NCBI GenBank assembly: GCA_017305925.1
Contig: JAFKJW010000179.1
Span: forward strand, 62,001-126,000
Length of the DNA: 64,000 nt
DNA from: Hyphomicrobiales bacterium
Lineage (GTDB): Bacteria; Pseudomonadota; Alphaproteobacteria; Rhizobiales; Rhizobiaceae
Direction of reading: 5' to 3'
Shown: positions 17,246-26,394 of the stretch, one piece after another
Layout: each line of letters starts with the position of its first letter
Position numbering within the stretch: position 1 is the first letter of the stretch
Notes under the pieces: model-generated
Told to the model about the DNA's origin: nothing
Database searches by the model: none
The model's input: the letters and a program-made list of their open reading frames with translations, nothing else
Program-made: the position numbers and the translations under genes

Positions 17246-20200
17246 TCATTGGAAGTTACGGCCCTTCGGCATGACCCTGCCGACCTCGCGCGCCAGCGTC
17301 TCGTGCTGCCGGTCCCTTCCGGGCATGGCATCCCGGTCGCCCCGCTCGGACATGTCCGGGAGCCAGGACGTCAGATCCTCGATGCGGTCGGCGACGATGT
17401 GGATGACGCCGGAAAGCGACTGGAGCCTGCCGTCGACGCGAACGAAGCGGGCGCCGAGGACGACCGGACGGAAACGTTCGAAGGTTTTGGACCACACGAT
17501 GACATTGGCGATCGACATCTCGTCCTCCAGCGTCATGAAGATCACCCCCTTGGCTGAGCCAGGCCGCTGGCGGACCAGGACAAGACCGGCGACGGAAACG
17601 CGCCGGCCGCTCTCCACTTGCGGCAGCCGGACATTGGGCATCACGCCCAGCCTGTCGAGGCGGTTCCGGAAGAACGACAGCGGATGCGCCTTCAGCGAGA
17701 AACCGAGCGAGCGGTAGTCGTGGATGACGTGCTGGCCGAGCGGCATGGCGGGCAGCCTGGTCTCGGGCTCGAGATCGCGCAGGCCGATTTCCGGCCGATC
17801 GAAGAGCGGAAGGCTTTCCGCGGCACTCCTTGCATCGAGAGCCCGCACCGCCCACAGCGCGGCGCGGCGGTCGAGCCCGAGCGAGCGGAAGGCGTCGGCC
17901 TGCGCCAGGGCCTCGATGTCGCGGCGATGCAGGCCGGAGCGAAGCCAGACATCCCGCACCGACCCGTATCCTTCGCCCCGCTGCGCGACCAGCCTGTCCA
18001 TCGCCTCCCTGGAGAGGCCCTTCACCTGGCGAAAACCGAGCTGCACCGCATGCCGGCTCTTGATCACGTCCCGCATGGAAACATGGCGCGGCACGATGCG
18101 TGACGGGTCGAAAGCAGCGGCGGTCAGCGTGCAATCCTGGGACGAGCGATTGACGTCGACAGGAAGGATTTCGATGCCGTGGTCCTGCGCGTCACGGATG
18201 AGCTGCGCCGGCGCATAGAACCCCATCGGCTGGGCGTTGAGGATCGCCGCGCAGAAGACATCCGGATAATAGGTCTTGAACCAGCAGGAGGCATAGACAA
18301 GCAGGGCGAACGAGGCGGCATGGCTTTCGGGAAAGCCGTAATCGCCGAACCCTTCGATCTGTCGGAAACAGCGTTCGGCGAACTCCTCCGGATAATCATT
18401 GGCCACCATGCCGCCGATGAATTCCTCCTTCAGCTTGCCGATGGTGCCGACACGCCGGAACGTCGCCATCGCGCGGCGCAACTTGTCGGCCTTGGCCGGC
18501 GAAAAGCCCGCCGCGTCGATCGCGATCTTCATCGCCTGCTCCTGGAAGAGCGGCACGCCCAGCGTCCTTTTGAGGATCGCCTCGAGCTCCGGCTTGACGT
18601 AGTCGATGTCCTCCTTGCCTTCACGCCGCTTGAGATAGGGGTGCACCATGTCGCCCTGGATGGGGCCCGGCCGCACGATCGCCACCTCGATGACCAGATC
18701 GTAAAACTCCTTCGGCTTGAGCCGCGGCAGCATGGACATCTGCGCCCGGCTCTCGATCTGGAAGACACCGAGCGTGTCGGCACGCTGGATCATCGCATAG
18801 ACGGGTTCTTCCTCCTCCGGGATGGTCGCCAGCGTGATCGCCCTTCCGTGAGGATCGCGTTCGTCATAGTGCCGCTCGAGAAGGTCGAAGCATCGCCGCA
18901 GGCAGGACAGCATGCCGAGCGCCAGGATATCGACCTTGAAGAGACCGACGGCATCGAGATCGTCCTTGTCCCACTCGATCATCGTGCGTTCCGGCATGGC
19001 CGTCTTCATGATGGGGACGATCTCATCCAGCCGGTCGCGCGTGATGACGAATCCGCCGACATGCTGGGAGAGATGGCGCGGAAACCCCAGTATGGCGTTG
19101 ACGTTCTCGAAGAGGCGCTTCGTCAGGGCCTCGCCCATGTCGAGGCCGGCTCCTCCGGCTTCCGTCTCCCCGAGGCCGTCATGCGTCCAGCGCCATGTGT
19201 TGGAGGCGAGCGCGTCGATCGTGTCGTCCGACAGGCCCATGGCCTTGCCGACCTCGCGGACGGCGGAACGGGAGCGGTAGGAGACCACGGCGGCGGCCAG
19301 CGACGTGTGCTTCTCGCTGTACTTTTTATATACATATTCGAGCACGTCCGGACGCCGCTCATGCTCGAAATCGACATCGATGTCGGGCGGCTCGCCGCGC
19401 TCCTCGGAGATGAACCGCTCGAACAGCGTCTCCATATGATCGGGCCCGACATCGGTGATGCGCAGGCAGTAGCAGATCAGGGAATTCGCCGCCGAGCCGC
19501 GCCCCTGGCAAAGGACGTTGAGTTCCTCGCGCGCGTGACGGACGATGTCGTGGACGGTGAGGAAGTAGCCCGCATAGCCGAGCCGGGCGACGAGGGCCAG
19601 TTCCCTCTCGATCGTGGCCCGGACGCTTGGCTTCATGCCCTCGGGCCATCGGAAGGCCGCACCTTCCCAGGTCAGCCTCTCCAGCTCCTGCTGCGGGGTC
19701 GCGCCGTCGCGGGTCTTCTCGTTCGGGTAGTTGTGCTGAAGATCGTCGAAGGAAAACTGAAGCGTCTCGGCAAAACGCAGCGTTTCCGTGAGTGCCGACG
19801 GACAGTCACGAAAGAGCCGCGCCATCTCCAGCGGCGCCTTCATGCAGCGTTCGGCGTTGCGGGACAGCTCCAGGCCGACCGAGGCGACGGGCGTGTTGAG
19901 CCGAATCGCCGTCAGCACGTCATGCAGCGGACGGCGGAAGGGTGCATGATAGAGGACATCGTTGACGGCCATCAGGCGCGTGTCCGTCGCCTTGGCCATG
20001 GCCACGGCCTGGGCAAGCCTGAGGCGGTCCCGGCCGTCGAAGCAGGGCGCGACGGCCAGCCAGACCGCAGGGCCGAAACGGTCCCTCAGCGCCCGGATGA
20101 ATTCCTTTTCGGCAGGAGCTCCGGCCGCGCAGTCCGCCCGCACTGCCAGAGAAATATCGTCGCCCCATTCGAAAATATCGTCCCTGTAGAGCCGGGGATC

Positions 20201-20560
20201 GCCCTTGCCGCTTTCTTCGCGAAGATTGGCGCGCGTCAGCAGGCGGCAGAGATGGCCCCAGCCCTTTCGATCCCGCGGATAGGCGAGCACATCCGGCGTG
20301 CCGTCGGCAAAGACCAGACGGGCCCCCGGATAATAAGGCAGCCCGCGCGGCGCGGCCTCGTCGGGCAGATCGATGTGTTTCGACTGGCTCCAGCCGCGCA
20401 CCACGCCGGCCAGCGTGTTGCGGTCGGCAAGCCCCATGCCGGCATGGCCTGCGGCACATGCGGCAACGACCAGCTCTTCCGGACTGGAGGCTCCGCGCAG
20501 GAAAGAGAAATTCGACTGGACGCCGAACTCGATATAGCGGGGAGACGTAACCGTGTTCAC
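17246..20560 (-). CDS. dnaE2: Error-prone DNA polymerase III alpha subunit DnaE2 (ImuC)
   Basis: Catalytic translesion polymerase of the SOS mutasome, 1104 aa. The N-terminal PHP domain starts YIEFGVQSNFSFLRGASSPEELV. The polymerase palm shows PPDIDVDFEHERR with the catalytic aspartates and FKVDILALGMLS; the helix-hairpin-helix and OB domains follow (SVAGLVLVRQRPGSAKGVIFMTLEDE). GTG 20558-20560 overlaps the imuB stop (GTGA), marking translational coupling and ruling out the upstream in-frame extension. It acts with ImuA and ImuB in damage-induced mutagenesis. It is the last gene of the LexA-controlled imuA-imuB-dnaE2 operon. Confidence 0.96.
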   Translation of the reverse strand: MNTVTSPRYIEFGVQSNFSFLRGASSPEELVVAACAAGHAGMGLADRNTLAGVVRGWSQSKHIDLPDEAAPRGLPYYPGARLVFADGTPDVLAYPRDRKGWGHLCRLLTRANLREESGKGDPRLYRDDIFEWGDDISLAVRADCAAGAPAEKEFIRALRDRFGPAVWLAVAPCFDGRDRLRLAQAVAMAKATDTRLMAVNDVLYHAPFRRPLHDVLTAIRLNTPVASVGLELSRNAERCMKAPLEMARLFRDCPSALTETLRFAETLQFSFDDLQHNYPNEKTRDGATPQQELERLTWEGAAFRWPEGMKPSVRATIERELALVARLGYAGYFLTVHDIVRHAREELNVLCQGRGSAANSLICYCLRITDVGPDHMETLFERFISEERGEPPDIDVDFEHERRPDVLEYVYKKYSEKHTSLAAAVVSYRSRSAVREVGKAMGLSDDTIDALASNTWRWTHDGLGETEAGGAGLDMGEALTKRLFENVNAILGFPRHLSQHVGGFVITRDRLDEIVPIMKTAMPERTMIEWDKDDLDAVGLFKVDILALGMLSCLRRCFDLLERHYDERDPHGRAITLATIPEEEEPVYAMIQRADTLGVFQIESRAQMSMLPRLKPKEFYDLVIEVAIVRPGPIQGDMVHPYLKRREGKEDIDYVKPELEAILKRTLGVPLFQEQAMKIAIDAAGFSPAKADKLRRAMATFRRVGTIGKLKEEFIGGMVANDYPEEFAERCFRQIEGFGDYGFPESHAASFALLVYASCWFKTYYPDVFCAAILNAQPMGFYAPAQLIRDAQDHGIEILPVDVNRSSQDCTLTAAAFDPSRIVPRHVSMRDVIKSRHAVQLGFRQVKGLSREAMDRLVAQRGEGYGSVRDVWLRSGLHRRDIEALAQADAFRSLGLDRRAALWAVRALDARSAAESLPLFDRPEIGLRDLEPETRLPAMPLGQHVIHDYRSLGFSLKAHPLSFFRNRLDRLGVMPNVRLPQVESGRRVSVAGLVLVRQRPGSAKGVIFMTLEDEMSIANVIVWSKTFERFRPVVLGARFVRVDGRLQSLSGVIHIVADRIEDLTSWLPDMSERGDRDAMPGRDRQHETLAREVGRVMPKGRNFQ

Positions 20561-22092
20561 GCCAGGAACCCCTGAATGAACCAGCGGGGATTTCCCGTGG
20601 AGAGCCCCGCCTCGCGAAACAGCCAGTAGCGGCGGCCTTTCTCGTCCTCGACCCGGAAATAGTCGCGCGCCGGCGTTTCCGCCTCCTCCCTCCACCATTC
20701 GGGCGCAATGCGTTCCGGGCCTTCCATCCGGACGATCCTGTGCACCAGCCGGCGCCAGTGGAAGCTTTCACCGGGGACAATCTCGACCTCGGACGGATCG
20801 TGAAGCAGCCGGACCGGCCTTTCCGGCATGCGCCCGAAGGCGGCAGTTCCTCGCGCACCGTCCTCCTCCCGGCCGAACGGCACCAGGCGCACGGCCCTTT
20901 CCGGAACATGGCTTTCCATCGGAACCGGCCGCATCACGCTTTGGGGGCCGAGGCGCGCGCGGACCCGGTCGGCGAACCGGATGACTTCCTCGCCAGAGAC
21001 CCCGGATCGATCGCTCAGATCGGCCTGTACGGCCTCAAGCCTTGCCGTGCCCATGGCGCAAAGCCGCACCAGATCGAAACCATAGCCGGCATCGATATCG
21101 CTCCCCAGCCTCGCGAGCCGCTCATGGAAGAGCTTGCGGATCACCATGCGATCCCTCTGGGGACGCGCCATGCCGACCACGATCCGGGCGACTTCGCCAT
21201 CCACCCGAAACAGCAGAAGATGGAGACCCGTCGCCCCCATGCCCCGCTTCCCGAGATCGGCCTCGATATCGGCCGCAAGCTTCTCCAGCAGTCTTTCTAT
21301 GTCCTCGATGAGGCTCACAGGGTCGCCGAGCTGGCGCTCCACAGAAAAGTCGGGCACGGGCAGGCTCGGCGAAATGGCTTCCTCCGCAGCTCCGAGCGCC
21401 TGGTCGAGGCGAAGCAGGACGGTTTTTCCGAAACGGCGCGCGAGGGGCGCGCGTGGAGCTGCCAGGAGGGAGCTCACCGTGCGCAACCCGACGCCTTCCA
21501 GGCCGCGGCAGGTGACGCTGTCGAGGCGCAGCGCGGCAAGCGGCAGGCCCCCCATCAGCGCCACCTCCGCGCCCGCATCGACGACCGCCCCGCCATGAAA
21601 ACGAGCTGCGGCCCAGGCGGCACCCGCTGTCGACGCGATGCCCGCACGTGCACAAAAGCCCTGGCAACGGAGCCGGCGCAGCAGATCCTCCATCAAACCC
21701 CGTTCGCCGCCAAAAAGATGGGCACAGCCGGTTATGTCGAGAAAAAGCCCGTCCACGCCCTCGATCGCGACCAGCGGCGTGTAGCGGCCGCACCAGCCGG
21801 CAATGTTTTCGAGCAGCCGCCGGTCGGCCTCGGGCTCGGCTTCGACGACCTCTATCGAGGGATGCATCGCCCGCGCATCGGCGATCCCCATGCCGGGTTT
21901 CAATCCAAGGGCGCTAGCCCGCGCGTCGAGCGCGGCGATCCGCTGGGTGCTGTCTTCCCGCCCGCTGATCACCAGAGGCGGCGCTCCCGACGCTGCCGCG
22001 GAACGCCACGACCTCCCCAAGCGGTGCCGGAACACCCGCTCCGTCGGCAGAAATGGCAGCCAGAGAGCCAGAAATCTTTGCGGCAGGGACAT
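20557..22092 (-). CDS. imuB: Mutasome accessory protein ImuB (Y-family polymerase-like)
   Basis: Y-family DinB-like protein of 511 aa that bridges DnaE2 to the beta clamp. The N terminus MSLPQRFLALWLPFLPTER and the segment EGVDGLFLDITGCAHLFGGE match ImuB. The catalytic acidic pair of active Y-family polymerases is absent there, as usual for ImuB. The start ATG 22090-22092 has AAGGAAAG upstream. It overlaps the 3' end of imuA by 179 nt in another frame and dnaE2 by 4 nt. Confidence 0.93.
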   Translation of the reverse strand: MSLPQRFLALWLPFLPTERVFRHRLGRSWRSAAASGAPPLVISGREDSTQRIAALDARASALGLKPGMGIADARAMHPSIEVVEAEPEADRRLLENIAGWCGRYTPLVAIEGVDGLFLDITGCAHLFGGERGLMEDLLRRLRCQGFCARAGIASTAGAAWAAARFHGGAVVDAGAEVALMGGLPLAALRLDSVTCRGLEGVGLRTVSSLLAAPRAPLARRFGKTVLLRLDQALGAAEEAISPSLPVPDFSVERQLGDPVSLIEDIERLLEKLAADIEADLGKRGMGATGLHLLLFRVDGEVARIVVGMARPQRDRMVIRKLFHERLARLGSDIDAGYGFDLVRLCAMGTARLEAVQADLSDRSGVSGEEVIRFADRVRARLGPQSVMRPVPMESHVPERAVRLVPFGREEDGARGTAAFGRMPERPVRLLHDPSEVEIVPGESFHWRRLVHRIVRMEGPERIAPEWWREEAETPARDYFRVEDEKGRRYWLFREAGLSTGNPRWFIQGFLA

Positions 22093-22882
22093 GGCTTCTT
22101 TCCTTGAAAGCGCGGATTTCGCCGTCCCATTCCAGGACGAAGACAGAGGAGGAAGAAAAGCGGCTTTTGTCGATCGAGACGCCGAACGCCGGCGGTCCGA
22201 TCGAGTCCTGAAGAGGACCTGACAGGGTGGTGCGCGGGCTTGCGGCCGCCGAAACGGCAAGCAGGCGGACGGGCGCCGCCGTCGGCACGGCACGGCCGGC
22301 ATGGCGCAGCAGCATCATCAGGTGCCCGGCAGCCAGAGCCCGGCGATGCAGCCGCCGGGTGGCCGTCAGATCCAGTGCGCGCGACCTGGCGCCGGCCTCG
22401 ACCACGATCACCGCAGGCGCCGCAAGATCCGCGGCCTGCTCGGCGATCCAGAGAACATCCTCAAGCTTCGCAGCCTCCGCCAGGATCAGGCTCTCCGGCC
22501 GGATTCCGAACTGCTCGGCAAGTCCCGGCGCATAGGGCCGGCCGGCCTCCCGGAAGATCTCAGGCGTTCCGATCCAGATCAGCAGCCCGGCTTGTCCCGC
22601 TTTCTTCCCCGCCAGAGCCAAGGCAAGTCCCGTGACCGCGCCGCAATCCCTGCTGGAGGTCCCGTGGATCTCGACCAGCCCTGCCGAGGGGAGACCTCCG
22701 CCGAGGCTTTCGTCGAGGCGACGGACGCCCAGGCAAAACCCGGCCGGGAAGCCATGACGGAGCACCGGATCGGAGGCGCTCGCCTGGCGCTCCTCCAGCC
22801 TTTCCGGGAGCTGCCCCTCGATCTTCGCAATACGGTGGCGCAGGTCGCGAACGATATCCTGCACCATGGCGGGATACGCCAT
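21914..22882 (-). CDS. imuA: SOS mutagenesis protein ImuA (RecA-like)
   Basis: First gene of the mutasome operon, 322 aa. The protein has a RecA-like core (CLGVRRLDESLGGGLPSAGLVEIHG, LLIWIGTP, APAVIVVEAG) but no intact GxxxxGKS P-loop, as in other ImuA proteins. It supports DnaE2-dependent translesion synthesis. ATG 22880-22882 is preceded by AGGA; ATG 22867 is an alternative. Family similarity ends at about FVLEWDGEIRAF; the last 60 or so residues (GSLAAISADG... to the end) are low-complexity and lie entirely over the imuB start, so the reading frame may simply run on. Confidence 0.9.
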   Translation of the reverse strand: MAYPAMVQDIVRDLRHRIAKIEGQLPERLEERQASASDPVLRHGFPAGFCLGVRRLDESLGGGLPSAGLVEIHGTSSRDCGAVTGLALALAGKKAGQAGLLIWIGTPEIFREAGRPYAPGLAEQFGIRPESLILAEAAKLEDVLWIAEQAADLAAPAVIVVEAGARSRALDLTATRRLHRRALAAGHLMMLLRHAGRAVPTAAPVRLLAVSAAASPRTTLSGPLQDSIGPPAFGVSIDKSRFSSSSVFVLEWDGEIRAFKERSHVPAAKISGSLAAISADGAGVPAPLGEVVAFRGSVGSAASGDQRAGRQHPADRRARRAG

Positions 22883-22902
22883 GACGCGCCGTCCTGTCGG
22901 AT

Positions 22903-22917
22903 GTTCCTATTATGTTC
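22903..22917. promoter_or_regulatory. LexA (SOS) box of imuA-imuB-dnaE2
   Basis: GTTC at 22903-22906, 7 nt, GTTC at 22914-22917; on the minus strand GAAC-N7-GAAC. This is the direct-repeat LexA operator of alphaproteobacteria. It is centred 28 nt before the imuA ATG, where LexA would block transcription until DNA damage. Confidence 0.88.
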
Positions 22918-23045
22918 TCATAGATTCCAGAGCCCGTTCGGAGAGTCAAGCAAGCGCGAAAAGAATTTATTCCTGCACGATCGGGCTACGGCAAGGGCTC
23001 GAAAGCCCGGCCTCAAAAAGCTATATGCGACGGAAAGGATTGTTC

Positions 23046-23468
23046 ATGGCCCGCATCTATCAGACCCGCCAATGGCAGGATCAGCTTTCTCCCTCGCTGG
23101 ACGAACTGGAGCTGCTGGCCCTGGAGGCCTATGCGCATCTGCCGGAAACGTTCCGCCAGCTGACGGGAGAGATCGTCATCCAGATCGCCGAGTTTCCGAC
23201 CGACGAGATCATGGACGATCTCTCCCTGGAGACGCCGTTCGACCTTCTCGGCCTCTTCGAGGGGCGCGGCATCGCCGAGCGCTGGAATCCGGCGACCGGA
23301 GAAGGCCCCAACCGCGTCACCCTCTATCGCCGCGCCATCCTGGACTACTGGGCCGAGAACGAGGAAACCCTGGGCGACATCATCACCCATGTCCTCATCC
23401 ACGAAGTCGGCCATCATTTCGGCCTCTCGGACGACGACATGGAAAGAATAGAGCAGAGCGTCGAATGA
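23046..23468 (+). CDS. Minimal zinc metallopeptidase (zincin-like DUF1025 family)
   Basis: Protein of 140 aa with the zincin motif HEVGHHFGLSDDDME near the C terminus (HExxH plus downstream acidic residue). The whole protein matches the short, soluble metallopeptidase family found across alphaproteobacteria and actinobacteria, with no known physiological substrate. ATG 23046 follows GGAAAGGA; in-frame codons further upstream overlap the imuA promoter. It is 33 nt before holA and divergent from the mutasome operon. Confidence 0.86.
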   Translation: MARIYQTRQWQDQLSPSLDELELLALEAYAHLPETFRQLTGEIVIQIAEFPTDEIMDDLSLETPFDLLGLFEGRGIAERWNPATGEGPNRVTLYRRAILDYWAENEETLGDIITHVLIHEVGHHFGLSDDDMERIEQSVE

Positions 23469-23501
23469 CCTTTGCCGGATTCCGGAAGCCTCTCAGGACA
23501 T

Positions 23502-24548
23502 ATGGCCCAGAAAAAATCCCATGAAGTCGAAAGCTGGCTCAAGCGGCCGGACCGGGAGACGGTCCTGGTTCTGGTCTACGGGCCGGACCGCGGTCTGGTA
23601 GCCGAGCGCGCCCGGAAATTCGCCGACTCCACCGGGCTGCCGCTCGACGATCCCTTCTCGGTCGTGAAGCTCGATGCGGCAAGCCTGGAGCGCGACGCCG
23701 GGCGCCTCCTCGACGAAGCCAACGCCGTCGCGATGTTCGCCGCGAAACGGCTGCTCTGGATCCGCGGCGCGGGGGCGGACAAGCGCCTCGCCGACGAGGT
23801 CAAGCTGCTGCTCGCCAGCCCTCCCGTCGACACCCTGATCCTGCTGGAAGCGGGCGACCTGAAGAAAGGGGCGGCCTTGCGCAGCGTCGTCGAGGGCGCA
23901 GCCAAGGCCATGGCGTTGCCGTGCTACCCGGAAGAGGGCCGCGACCTGGACCGGCTCATCGACGAGGAGCTCGGCATGGCGCAACTGGCCATCACGCCCG
24001 ACGCGCGCCAGCTTCTTCGCGGCAGCCTCGGCGGCGACCGGCTCGCCAGCCGCAGCGAGCTGCGGAAGCTGACGCTCTACATGCTGGGCGCGGACCGACC
24101 CATCGCGGTCGCCGACATACAGGCCTCGATCAGCGATGTCTCCCAGGGCTCCGAGGAGGACGTCGTCAGCGCCATGCTGGCCGGGCGCCTCGCGGATGTC
24201 GACGAGGCCTTGACGCGGACCCTGGCAACGCCGGGGAAGATCAACCAGCTCCTGTCGGCCGGCATTCGCCGCCTGCAGGCGCTCCAGACGATCCGTGCGG
24301 CCATCGACGCCGGCGCCTCCGTTTCAGCGGCGGTCGGATCGGTCAGGCCGCCCCTCTTCTTCAGCCAGCGCGCGACCATGGAGCAGGCGGCGGCGACCTG
24401 GGCGGCGGCGCGGATCCAGAGGGCGCTTTCGCGGTTGCAAGGGCTCGTGCTTGCGACGCGACAGCGGCCCGACCTGGCGGCGGCGCTGCTGCGACAGGCC
24501 TTCCTTGGCCTCACCGCGGAGGCGGGAGGGCCGCGCCGCCGGTCATAA
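23502..24548 (+). CDS. holA: DNA polymerase III delta subunit HolA
   Basis: Clamp-loader delta subunit, 348 aa, which opens the beta sliding clamp. The N-terminal AAA+-like domain (VLVLVYGPDRGLVAERARKFAD, AKRLLWIRGA, DTLILLEAGDLKKGAALRSVVE) and the C-terminal helical collar (SAMLAGRLADVDEALTRTLATPGKINQLLSAGIRRLQAL) follow the HolA pattern. ATG 23502 is chosen because the family begins at about AQKKSHEVESWL. In relatives holA sits next to parB as here, convergent with 56 nt between the stops. Confidence 0.93.
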   Translation: MAQKKSHEVESWLKRPDRETVLVLVYGPDRGLVAERARKFADSTGLPLDDPFSVVKLDAASLERDAGRLLDEANAVAMFAAKRLLWIRGAGADKRLADEVKLLLASPPVDTLILLEAGDLKKGAALRSVVEGAAKAMALPCYPEEGRDLDRLIDEELGMAQLAITPDARQLLRGSLGGDRLASRSELRKLTLYMLGADRPIAVADIQASISDVSQGSEEDVVSAMLAGRLADVDEALTRTLATPGKINQLLSAGIRRLQALQTIRAAIDAGASVSAAVGSVRPPLFFSQRATMEQAAATWAAARIQRALSRLQGLVLATRQRPDLAAALLRQAFLGLTAEAGGPRRRS

Positions 24549-24604
24549 GTACTTTCCCGCATGGAAATCAGGGAAGTCCGCCCTGCGGCGGCCGGGGCAG
24601 GCCC

Positions 24605-25480
24605 TCAGGCCCTGAGCTTCCGGCAAAGATCGTCGAGTTGTTCCAGCGACTTGTAGGCAATCCGCACCTCCCCGCCGTCGCCCTTGTGCGAAATCGTCAC
24701 GGAAAGGCCGGTGGCGTCGCAGAGCTGCTTCTCCAGGGCGACGGTATCGGCGTCTTTCGGCTGTTTCCTGACGCCGGAGGGTTCCCTTGAACCGGCCGGC
24801 ATCTGCGCCAGGGCTTCCGCCTGACGGACGGAAAGCCCGCCCTGGACGATCTTCCGGGCCAGGACGACAGGATCCTCCGCCGTCACCAGCGTGCGCGCGT
24901 GCCCCGCCGAAAGATGGCCGTCGACCAGCATGTCCCGGATGGCTTGCGGCAGCTTCAGGAGCCGCAACGTGTTGGCGACATGGCTGCGGCTCTTCCCGAT
25001 CACCTGGCCGAGATCCGCCTGCGTGTAGCTGTGCTCGTCGATGAGCTGCTGATAGCCCATCGCTTCCTCGACGGGATTGAGATCGGCGCGCTGCACGTTC
25101 TCGATGATCGCCAGTTCGAGCGCGGTGCGGTCGTTGACCTCCCGCACGATCACCGGAATATCCGCCAGACCGGCACGCTGCGCCGCCCGCCAACGCCGCT
25201 CGCCCGCAATGATCTCGTAATGGCCGGGGCGCGGCGCGGAGCGGACGAGGATGGGCTGAACCAGCCCGTGCTCCCGGATGGACGAAGCAAGCTCCTCGAG
25301 TTCGGCCTCGGCGAAACTGCGGCGCGGATTCCGCGGATTGGGCGCCAGGAACTCGATGGGAACCCGCCCGTCCACCGCACCGGCAGCGGACCGCACGGCG
25401 GCCTCGGGCGGTCGCTCGATCTCCCCGATCAGGGCCGCAAGCCCGCGGCCGAGCCTTCGCTTCGAAGAATCTTCGTTCAT
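24605..25480 (-). CDS. parB: Chromosome partitioning protein ParB
   Basis: CTP-dependent clamp that loads at parS and segregates the origin region, 291 aa. The CTP-binding box GERRWRA is at residues 93-99 and ENVQRADLNPVEEA at 127-140. The parS-reading helix-turn-helix is at about 154-175 (QADLGQVIGKSRSHVANTLRLL), and the C-terminal dimerisation domain ends the protein. The gene follows parA by 13 nt as an operon. parS sites lie 1.5-4.4 kb away in rsmG and around mnmE. Confidence 0.96.
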   Translation of the reverse strand: MNEDSSKRRLGRGLAALIGEIERPPEAAVRSAAGAVDGRVPIEFLAPNPRNPRRSFAEAELEELASSIREHGLVQPILVRSAPRPGHYEIIAGERRWRAAQRAGLADIPVIVREVNDRTALELAIIENVQRADLNPVEEAMGYQQLIDEHSYTQADLGQVIGKSRSHVANTLRLLKLPQAIRDMLVDGHLSAGHARTLVTAEDPVVLARKIVQGGLSVRQAEALAQMPAGSREPSGVRKQPKDADTVALEKQLCDATGLSVTISHKGDGGEVRIAYKSLEQLDDLCRKLRA

Positions 25481-25493
25481 CAGCTTCTGCCTT

Positions 25494-26291
25494 CTAAGCG
25501 GCCCTGAGTTGGCGTTCCTGCCGGATCACCTCGGAAGCCAGTTGCAGATACGCCTGGCTGCCGGAGCATTTCAGGTCGTACAGAATGGCCGGCTTGCCAT
25601 GCGAGGGCGCCTCCGAAACGCGGACGTTGCGGGGGATGATGGTCTTGTAGACCTTTTCCCCGAGATGCGAGCGGACATCGTCGACAACCTGATTGGCGAG
25701 GTTGTTTCGGCCGTCGAACATGGTGAGAACGATCCCCTGTATGGCCAGCGCAGGATTCAGGCTGCGTCTTACCTGCTCAACAGTTTCAAGGAGTTGGCTC
25801 AATCCCTCAAGCGCAAAGAACTCGCATTGCAGCGGCACGAGCACCGAATCCGCCGCCGCCATGGAATTCAGCGTGAGAAGGTTGAGCGACGGCGGGCAGT
25901 CGATGAGCACATAGCTGAAGGCGCTGCCCTGCACCTGATGCTCCCGCAGCGCGTTGCGCAGCCGCAGCGCCCGGTCGGGCGCCTGCGAGATCTCCATTTC
26001 CACGCCAAGCAGGTCGAGCGTCGACGGCACGATCGAAAGCCCGGGAACGACCGTGGCGAGCGCGGCCGCCTCGACATCCGCCGCGCCTGTGAGAAGATCG
26101 TAGGACGAGACGGAACGGTCCCGGCGATCGATGCCCAGGCCGGTGCTCGCATTGCCCTGCGGGTCGAGATCCACCAGGAGCACGCGCTCGCCGATGGCGG
26201 CGAGCGCGGTTGCCAGATTTATCGCGGTCGTCGTCTTTCCGACCCCGCCCTTCTGATTTGCGATCGTGATCGTCCGCACCGCATTCCCCAT
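25494..26291 (-). CDS. parA: Chromosome partitioning ATPase ParA
   Basis: Walker-type partition ATPase of 265 aa. The deviant Walker A KGGVGKTTT is at residues 14-22, followed by LLVDLDPQGNAS and DCPPSLNLLT. It binds nucleoid DNA in the ATP form and is released by ParB, pulling origins apart. It is in the conserved order mnmG-rsmG-parA-parB on the minus strand, with a 103-nt gap to rsmG. Confidence 0.96.
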   Translation of the reverse strand: MGNAVRTITIANQKGGVGKTTTAINLATALAAIGERVLLVDLDPQGNASTGLGIDRRDRSVSSYDLLTGAADVEAAALATVVPGLSIVPSTLDLLGVEMEISQAPDRALRLRNALREHQVQGSAFSYVLIDCPPSLNLLTLNSMAAADSVLVPLQCEFFALEGLSQLLETVEQVRRSLNPALAIQGIVLTMFDGRNNLANQVVDDVRSHLGEKVYKTIIPRNVRVSEAPSHGKPAILYDLKCSGSQAYLQLASEVIRQERQLRAA

Positions 26292-26394
26292 GCGCTAGAG
26301 CGAAACACCGCTTTTTTGAGCCGGGAATTTCGCTCCATCCATCTGTTTTGCCGCATGATTTTCCGAAAAGTCTGCACCTTTCCGGCATCATGCC

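Noticed and set aside
18179..20575. Long open frame (about 800 codons) opposite dnaE2
   Set aside because: It is a mirror of a real gene in GC-rich DNA: composition is biased to Arg, Gly, Ala and His, and no family motif is visible. The same applies to the long frames opposite the aldehyde dehydrogenase (3162-4772) and hslU (44953-47010).
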